Assembly (NCBI GenBank): GCA_020205615.1
Contig: JAINUW010000416.1
Span: 1-64,000, forward strand
Length of the DNA stretch: 64,000 nt
Reading direction: 5' to 3'
Origin: Panax quinquefolius
Taxonomy: Eukaryota; Streptophyta; Magnoliopsida; Apiales; Araliaceae
Part shown: one piece after another, positions 56,394 to 64,000 of the stretch
Layout of the letters: each line of letters begins with the position of its first letter
Numbering within the stretch: the stretch's first letter is position 1
Notes under the pieces: generated by a model
What the model was told of the DNA's origin: nothing
The model's input: only the letters and a program-made list of their open reading frames with translations
The model's database searches: none
Made by a program: the position numbers and the translations under genes

Positions 56394-59300
56394 TGTGAGA
56401 CCCCGAATTTTATGAAATAAAAGTATTCAATTTTTCAAAGTAGACAAGTTGTCATAAAATACCCGGTTACTATTCACTCTGGTATTGTTCACTCGAGTTA
56501 CTATTCACGAGTTACTATTCACAGGTTACTATTCACCTAAATTACTATTCACCTGAATATGATTCACTCGGGTATTTGGGGTATTTTTCGTGTCGGAGTA
56601 CTATTCATGAGTTACTATTCACCCGATTACTATTCACTCTAGTATTGTTCACTCGGTTATTTGGGATACTTTTTGTGTCGGGGTACTATTCACAGGGTAC
56701 TATTCCCGAAGTACTATTCACGGGGTACTATTCACCTGAAAAATATATTTTTTTTCGGCCTAAATCATTTTTGGGTACAATATATGCTAATTTTTCAGAC
56801 CATTGGTTGAAATTATAATAATAAATCAATATGGATCGTTGGTTTAAAGTTTTAATAGTAAAATCTTTTATAAAGTTATTCTATAAATAGAATATATTAT
56901 ATTCTATTATGCATAGTATTTTGCATAGTAAAATCTTTTTATATAAAACAAAATACTTTTATAAAGTTATTCTATAAATAGAATATATTATATTTTATTA
57001 TGCATAGTGTTTGCATAGTGCTGTGATAGTGTTTCATATAGTAAAATCTTTTTTATATAAAACATAATACTTTTATAAAGTTATTCGTTTTATTAGATTA
57101 TAAATAGAATATATTATATTTTATTTAAAAGATTTTTCTTTAAATGCGACCGTCTCGATTAAAGTAAATCATCTGGACCGATTCATGAATTAGTTCTTAT
57201 GCAGATCCATTCTTCTATAAATAGAAGCTCATTCATTCATTATTTCTTACGAATTCACTGAAACTCTAGAGAGAGAAACTATAGAGAGAATTCGTCTTCT
57301 ATAATCTTGAGCGTATTTCTTTAAAGTTTAAGAAAGCTTTGAGTGTAGTACAAGTTTTATTCGAGTATATCCTTACTCTACCAGTCGGAATACTCTTCTT
57401 TCAAAGGTAGGGAATATTATTTGTTGTACTCATAAGGGGTATTCTTTTTTTCTTATTCATGAAAAGAACTTCTGTTATTCCATTCTTTATTATTCTGTTG
57501 GAATAACCTGTTTATGCGAAGTACCGCATACATGGTGAAATTCTTCTATTATTCCGTTCTTTATGATTCTGTTGGAATATCCTGTCGGTGAGTATTACGC
57601 CTGACCTGGTTCCATTAATTATTCTGTTGGAATAACCTGTCTGTGCGGTCTATCGCATGCATGGTGATTTCTGTTGTTATTCCATTCTTTATATTTTGTT
57701 GGAATATCCATCTCATGCATGCGTTTACGTGGGACTGGTTTTCGCTTTTTATTATTCTCGTTGGAATATATCACATGCATGCGTTTTACGCCGACCTGGT
57801 TAAAATCTTTATTATTCTCGTTAGAATATCCTCGTCATGCGTTTTTACGCCGGACCGGGTTCGCGTTTTTATTATTCGCATTGGGAATAACACATGCATG
57901 CGGTCTCTATCGCATGCATGGTGAATCCTTCTGTTATTCCATTCTTTATTATTCCGTTGGAATAACCTGTCTATGTGGATTATCACATGTATGGTGAATG
58001 ATCCTTTTTATTTCATTCCTTATTAAATTGTGAAAATGATCTGTTTACGTGGATTATGATGAAAGTCATAACAAAAGTATTGGACTGATAAAAATCACGG
58101 GTATATGTGGTATTAGTAAGTGTTATGATGAGTTATGTTGGTTATTATGTGAAAACTTGAAAGTTTCTTAGAAATCACAAAGGGTTGAAAATCAGATTTT
58201 GGTGAAAATAGAACATGAAATTTAATTGACCATATCTCCTATTATATTTCGAATTTTTGAGTGAGGTCAAGTTCCAGAGTTAGGTCTATGAGTTTTGTAA
58301 CTTATCCAAGTGGAATCACTAGAAAAGGTGTTGTAGATTTTCGTGTGGACTGATTTTAGCAAAGTACGAAAAACTACAAACTATGAAAAAAGCTGCTGCC
58401 ACGATTTTAAAAGGGCCGTTTCGGCCACTTAATTTGTGAGAAAAATTCTGGCCTTTTGGGACATGAAAGTATATGGTATAAAGTACCTCCTGTCCAAAAA
58501 TGAGCTAATTCCGACTTAAAATGAACAAGTTATAACTATTTCAATATTTAGGTTTTTCCGATGAAAAACGCTATAACCGGAGTTCTATAACTCCGAAGAC
58601 CATGAAATTTAAACTGGAAGCTCACGTTAACATGTGTAAGATCCTGCCATGATTTGGGAATTTCTGGAGTTAACCTTGAGGTAGCTAATTTCTTAAGGAA
58701 TTAATTAGAAATTGATTTTTGAAAAATAGTAAATGAATTTTAAAAAATATCGAGAAAAATATATGTTCAATATGGGACTATATTATGCTAAATCCTAGAA
58801 AAAAATAATTTTTGGGACTAATTTGGTATTTTTCATGAAAATTGTTTAGCTACGAACATATGAGTTAAATATGTTATGTGGAGTTGAAGATTTGGTAAAT
58901 AGGATTTTAGGGCTTGAAAATCCTATATAAGGTATATGCAAATTTTTGATGAGTAATTTGATTATTGGTGATGAAATATTATGAGTATGACATTTTTGAA
59001 TGATTAAATGCATTATTTGGAAAAGTGTAAACAATTAAATGTAATTGTTTATAAGTTTAAGAAGTGATTAAAATATTGTTATAGTATTAACAATATTAGA
59101 TTATGATTTTATTAAGTGATTGATAATGTCTGGATAAATTTAAAGTCTTTAATATTTATCCTTGATTTAGTTTGATTAATGCTTATAATATTGTCATCAT
59201 CATCATATTTATATTATGTTGAAAGTCATCTGTGGCCCGTAGTGCATAGATGGACTTGGTATGATTATGACCAGGGATTATTCGGTATAATCATGACCGT

Positions 59301-60202
59301 AATGTTGCAAATGATGTGAAAATAGTCCTCATTGGCCTGTAGTGCATTGATGGACAGTTTTTGGTATGATTATGGCTATGGATTCTCTTCGGCCAAGGGT
59401 GCAAAGATGAATTATTTTATAGCATGATCAGGACCGTTGATAAAAACACGATTATCTTTGGCTCGTAGTGCATTGATGGACAGTTTTTGGTATGATTATG
59501 GCTATGGATTCTTTTCGGCCAAGGGTGCAAAGATGAATTGTTTTATGGCATGATCAGGACCGTTGATGAAAACACGATTATCTTTGGCCTGTAGTGCATG
59601 GATAATTAGTGGTCGTGATACTAAAGAATATCCTTGGCCTGTAGTGCAAGGATGATTTGATGATGTGGATTATATATTGAGCTGAGTCTCAGCGATTAAA
59701 GTGATGAAAAACCTTTTAAATCATATAAGATAGTAGATTTTATTCTCTATTTGACTCTTCTAATGGATTGTTTGTTCCGCTGCAGTTAAACTTGATGTTT
59801 GTTATATTGTATCAGTTTAACACTGTTGAAGGCTAACGATAATTTATTCTGCATTATCTTAGTCATAATATTTCTTACTGGGCTAGTTGAGCTCACCCTT
59901 TCTTTCATTGTTCTCTTCAGGAAATGAGAACGTAGCTGGGACTAGTTGGGGAAAAGAGTGATGGTCCTAGATGGTGCATTAGTAGTCCTCACTATTCTGT
60001 GAAATAGTGTAATAATAAATGCAATGAGGGCGCCATTGAGTGCGGATATTGTCTAGAAGGCAATATTCTTGTTTAAACTCCCAGCTTATGTTTTGTCGTA
60101 TTTTTACACGACGTTTGTATAATTAAGTTGTATTTGTATTTATGTACCAAGTATCTGGCGACTCAAGATGGGTGATGTATACCTTATTTTGGGGGCGTCA
60201 CA
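56394..60202 (+). mobile_element. solo LTR F (3809 bp), TSD TAAAT
   Basis: The tips are TGTGAGACCCC and GGGGGCGTCACA, with a perfect TAAAT duplication (56389-56393 and 60203-60207). The U3 holds ACTATTCAC repeats (56460-56735) and duplicated TATTCTATAAATAGAATATA blocks (56875-57125). TATAAATA is at 57216-57223. The donor AAAG|GTAGGG is at 57407 and the acceptor TTCTCTTCAG ends at 59920, giving a 2.5 kb intron. The intron has about 9 palindromic GGAATA units (57470-58040), a unique-looking part (58040-59150), and ATGATTAT/ATAATCAT hairpin repeats (59210-59640). Confidence 0.95.
57470..58040 (+). repeat. palindromic tandem repeat in LTR F (about 65 bp units)
   Basis: Units contain TTATTCCATTCTTTATTATT then CTGTTGGAATAA, a hairpin with TTATTCCA/TGGAATAA arms, alternating with TCGCATGCATGG-like parts. 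The same unit is found in LTRs C, D, E and G. Confidence 0.85.
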
Positions 60203-60207
60203 TAAAT

Positions 60208-61608
60208 AAATCCGTCGCTAAAGACATTAGCAACGGTTTCTGTCGCGATAGGTGTTCTTGAGCACCAAGAACACTGATAGTCAGTGTTCAAGAGTCTCAC
60301 TTTGACCAAACATTAATCACAGATTCAAAGTGCTTCTGGGCAGGTTATGGTATTAATCTTGTAGTGTTGATGTAACACTACAATTATCAACAACAAACAG
60401 GGTCTAATTGCATCACACAAGTAAGATATAAGCCTGCAAACTAGCTATCAGACGTGTTCTTCATGTTCTGGGTTGCCCAGAAACATGAAGTCATGACTGG
60501 TCAACGCTTTTGATGGCCTTCTAGTATGTAATATGTTTATAAAAAATGTGTTCTAGACGTCGGGCTGTGTAGAGGAACTAACAGAGAACATGCTTCAATC
60601 ATCTACAATGTTTATACATCACCAAGATGCAAGATGAAAGGCCTTGAACAAGCTGTTAGAGCTGTTCTTCATTTTCTGGGTTACGCAGAAATGAAGAACA
60701 GTTCGACTGGCTATATATGGGCTTCCACAACTTGAAATATATGAAATGTTTTTGTGATTTAAAAGTTCTAGATTGTAGCCAACATGTAAGACAACAGATC
60801 CATTACACAAAATCACTCCAACAACATTATAATCATTAGATCCGTTCTGGTCAAACCATGTCAGAGAGCTAGTTCATACAGTTTCTGGGTTTTCTAGAAA
60901 TGCAAATCGTGATCGGATGGTCTAGTTTGACCATCCACTACACCGATCCTGTTGATGTTTTAAAGTATCTAAAACCATGGATCTATAGTACATAATATAG
61001 GATACAATCTAGATATAACAACATCTTCAAACAACATAACACCTAACAGATCTTGGGCTAACAAAATCCTGTCAGGCACTGAAAATGAGTTTCTGGGTTG
61101 CCCAGAAACTTCTGGTCATGGTCGGTCAATGGGGTTTGACCAAGAATTACATGAAACATAGACATGTAATGGCTGTTATTATACTTCCAAATCACAGACC
61201 ACATATCAAACTACATATCTAAAACATAAAACAACAAAAATCATGATCAGACAAGAATCTAGAGCCACTGACATTCGTTGTCAGACCATAGTTTTAAACT
61301 TTTTCTAGATTTTGAAGAACTTCAAATTCGAGCCTCTAGATGTTATGGATCTAACATCTAGCAACCCAGACCATCTATTGACACCATAAACATCATGTTT
61401 TAACATTAAATCATAACATCTAACATAACAATTAAGATCAGAATCTTAGTTAGGGTTTATACCTTTACTTTGATCAATCTTGATCTTAGGGTTTCTGATT
61501 TGATAAGAATGAACTAGGGACTGAATTTGGGACTGATATGCTAGATAATTTCGGAGGTTTGGTGAGAAAGAGAGTAGGTTGAGTGTTAGAAGACAAATGA
61601 CCCAAATT
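60208..61608. repeat. 208-bp tandem repeat with hairpin core, about 4-5 copies, in LTR L
   Basis: A TTTCTGGGTTGCCCAGAAA-type palindrome begins near 60465, 60673, 60881 and 61089, that is, at constant 208-base steps, while the rest of each unit has diverged. A further hairpin pair (TGTTCTTG..CAAGAACA) lies near 60250-60275. The last part (61300-61600) carries leader-exon-like sequence of LTR L. No protein gene is seen. Confidence 0.8.
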
Positions 61609-64000
61609 TGTAAGACCCCAACTTTTATAAATAAAGATTAAATTTTCTCGAAATATATTTTTGAATAATATGGTGTGGATATAATATAATGTTATAGTTG
61701 TGGGTAATATTTATAAATTTTGAAAAGAAAACACGTGGTTATATAATATTTGATTGGTCGGGGAATATTCGTTTTAACAGGGAATATTCGTACGACGACA
61801 CAATCATTGGTGGACCCCACAACGGAAGTATTGTCATAGTTAGAAAATGACAAAATTATCTTTTTATTAAAATAATGGCGAAAGTTTTACCGTTAAACTG
61901 TTGAACTACCCGGTAGTAAAAGTACATTAATACGCGTGGTTGCATAGTAGCACACGGTATTGATTATTGTTGCTTACGTGAGAAGTCACTCAATTATACT
62001 CAATTATTGCTACAGTAATTGCTGCATCACATCTCTCATATTATTGATTCAATTATTGTCACAGTATCATCTACATAATATTTATTATTATTAAATCAAT
62101 AATTGAGACGACAAAGTTATTCATATAATTATTTGCAATATTGACAATGTCTAGAAGTTTTGTCAAGGAGAGGTTTGGTCACCTAATTGCGCGCTAATAA
62201 GGAGAAATCTTTATCAGAAAGCTCCCTCTTTCCTGGGAACGACCTGGTTGTTAAATATTGTGAGTTATAATATTAACGATGAATAAGTTTGTGTTGATTA
62301 AAGATGAAATTGATCGTTCCATTGTGTTGTGATTATTAGTGTTAGTGGAAATCGACATTTATTTCAATAATAATTGATGTCTGGAGGTTATATTGACCAA
62401 TCGGGTAATTAATCGGATAAATGAGCAATTAATTGCTATTATTTCACATGCTTATAACTATTTGTTCACATGTGTGTACTATCAATTCACATTCATGTAC
62501 TATTATGGGAGGTGGTGCAAGATTGATAATACTTGCATGACTAAATTAAAAATAGAGGTATAGATGAAGGTACTATATTGTAATTAGTTTTTTCACATGA
62601 TTATACTATTAAGTCACATGAATGAACTATTAATTCACATTATTTACTATTAGGGGAGGTGGTGCAAGTTTGATAATACTTGCAGGACTAAATTAAAAAT
62701 GAAGAAAAAGATGAATGTATTATACTGTAATATTTCGAGCCCCAAAACGTGCAATTATCGAAACTATATTTTCTTATAAATAGAAGCTCATTCTTCTTTT
62801 ATTCTCACCAATTCACTAAGTCTCACAAGAGCAATTATTATAGAGAGAAATTATAGAGAGAAAGAAGAAGAGAAGTCTGTTACCTCACTATTCCAAGATA
62901 TCAGATTTCTTCTAAGGTAAGGGGTATTATTTTTTCGTATTCATGAAGAGAGTTATTTTCTTTCAATACTCGTAAGGGTTGTTATTCCATTCTTTATTAT
63001 TCATTGGAATAACCCGTCTGCATGGGTCTATCGTATGCTCGGTGAATTCTTTTGTTATTCCATTCTTTATTATTCATTGGAATAACTCGTCTGCAAGGAT
63101 CTATCGCATGCATGGTGAATTTTTCTGTTATTCCAGTCTTTATTAATTTCTATTGGAATAACCTGTCTATGTGGACTACCGCATGCATGGTGAATGATCC
63201 TTCGTATTCTTTCCTTATTAAATTGTGGAAATGATGCATACATGTGGATTCTGGCGTATGCAAAAAATCCATTCGCAGTTTCATATATTCTATTATACTC
63301 AGTTGGTTAAAGTTTTGGCTTCTATACTCCATGAAATAAGTAGAATACCCAGGATATTTGCGCTTCATCCATTATCTTTTCATGGAAATATTCTTCTGAG
63401 CATTCTTGAATTTTACTCCACAAAACAGTATCATGTTGACAATTTGGACGTTATTGATTTCTGGATAAATTAAATTATAAATCTTTAAAAATTTATCCTT
63501 GAACTTGTTTTATTGAATTCGTATATCATTGTCATCATCCTCATGTTTATAATATGTTGAAAGTTATCTGTGGCCTGTAGTGCATAGATGGACTTGGTAT
63601 GATTATGACCAGGGATTATTCGATATAATCATAACCGTAATGTTACAAATGATGTGGAAAAAGTCCTCATTGGCCCGTAGTGCATTGATGGACAGTTTTT
63701 TGGTATGATTATGGCTATGGATTCTCTTTGGCCGTAGTGCAAAGATGAATTGTTTTATGGCATGATCGGGGATAGTTGATGAAAACATGATTATCTTAAA
63801 GTAGTAGTGCATGGATAATTCGTGGTCGTGATACTAAAGAATATCCTTGGTCGTAGTGCAAGGGTGATTAGATGATGTGGTTTATTTATTAAGCTGAGTC
63901 TCAGTGATAAAAGTGATGAAAAATTTTTTAAATCATAGAAGATAGTAGATTTTATTCTCTACTTTGACTCTTCTAATGGATTGCTTGTTCCGCTGCAGTT
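61609..64000 (+). mobile_element. LTR G of the N family, truncated by window end
   Basis: It starts TGTAAGACCCCAACTTTTAT at 61609, with AAATT (61604-61608) as the likely left half of the target duplication. TATAAATA is at 62775-62782 and the intron donor TCTAAG|GTAAGG at 62917. A 146-bp U3 duplication around GGGAGGTGGTGCAAG lies at about 62440-62735. GGAATA palindromes lie at 62980-63210 and hairpin repeats at 63560-63850. By comparison with N, about 390 bases of LTR lie beyond the window. It could be a solo LTR or the 5' LTR of a full element. Confidence 0.9.

Larger units (their letters stand above)
51303..61608 (-). mobile_element. LTR L, another gypsy-type family, split by solo LTRs E and F
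   Basis: A TGTGAAGCCCCCAAATTCGG tip at 51303 opens LTR-like sequence that continues at 55092-56388 and 60208-61608 once E and F are removed (about 4.1 kb, not complete). On the minus strand a donor AAAG|GTATAA lies at 61462, and a TGCTGG..TGCTCATTC box with acceptor TTTTCAG ends at 51595, the same intron plan as the other LTRs. The promoter end is cut off by LTR G at 61609. No PBS lies left of 51303, so this is a solo or 3' LTR. Family assignment is by architecture only. Confidence 0.55.

Overview
This window is plant nuclear DNA, almost certainly from a eudicot with long-LTR chromoviruses. It is an AT-rich island made almost entirely of nested transposable elements. I see no intact cellular gene, tRNA, rRNA or CRISPR. 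The recognisable proteins are decayed gag-pol of Ty3/gypsy chromoviruses (Tekay/Del type, with a chromodomain relic) and a decayed Ty1/copia gag-protease. I cannot name the species.

Layout, left to right. 1-6599: 5' part of a minus-strand chromovirus (H), with integrase to gag relics and a 2.7 kb LTR. 6600-8159: a truncated LTR (J) of the same family, probably the target H jumped into. 8160-8419: unique-looking DNA with a possible small exon. 8422-9244: a mariner/Stowaway-type element with GC-rich, gene-like cargo. 9988-10121: a foldback MITE. 10144-12864: a minus-strand solo LTR. 13089-40645: an old minus-strand copia element, cut open several times. In its left LTR sits a hAT element (13676-24284). 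The hAT holds a long-TIR MULE (13928-24082), and the MULE holds a recent element made of two 4.4 kb LTRs around only 330 bp (14131-23243). In its gag sits a second MULE (24729-39484), which holds a copia-type LTR (K, 24953 to about 38672). K in turn holds a solo LTR (25141-28003) and the most complete element of the window, chromovirus N (28175-38237). Most of these insertions are bounded by readable target-site duplications.

40646-41812: relics, including a Tat/Ogre-like fragment. 41818-50422: a minus-strand non-autonomous element (C/D) with 2.84 kb LTRs and a chimeric internal region. 51303-61608: a further LTR family (L) split by two plus-strand solo LTRs, E (52683-55086) and F (56394-60202). 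61609-64000: LTR G of the N family, cut by the window end.

The gypsy-type LTRs share one plan. It runs TATAAATA, a short purine-rich exon, a good 5' splice site, 1-2.5 kb of tandem and palindromic repeats, then a conserved box (CTGGGCT..GAGCTCACCC), a pyrimidine tract and a 3' splice site, and finally the LTR end and a tRNA-iMet-type PBS. I read this as a conserved intron inside the LTR-encoded leader. A second window-wide signal is that sister LTRs differ mainly at CAG/CTG trinucleotides, which in one copy become odd CG-containing strings. This looks like a sequencing artefact at methylated CHG sites, and it should be resolved before any frameshift here is trusted.
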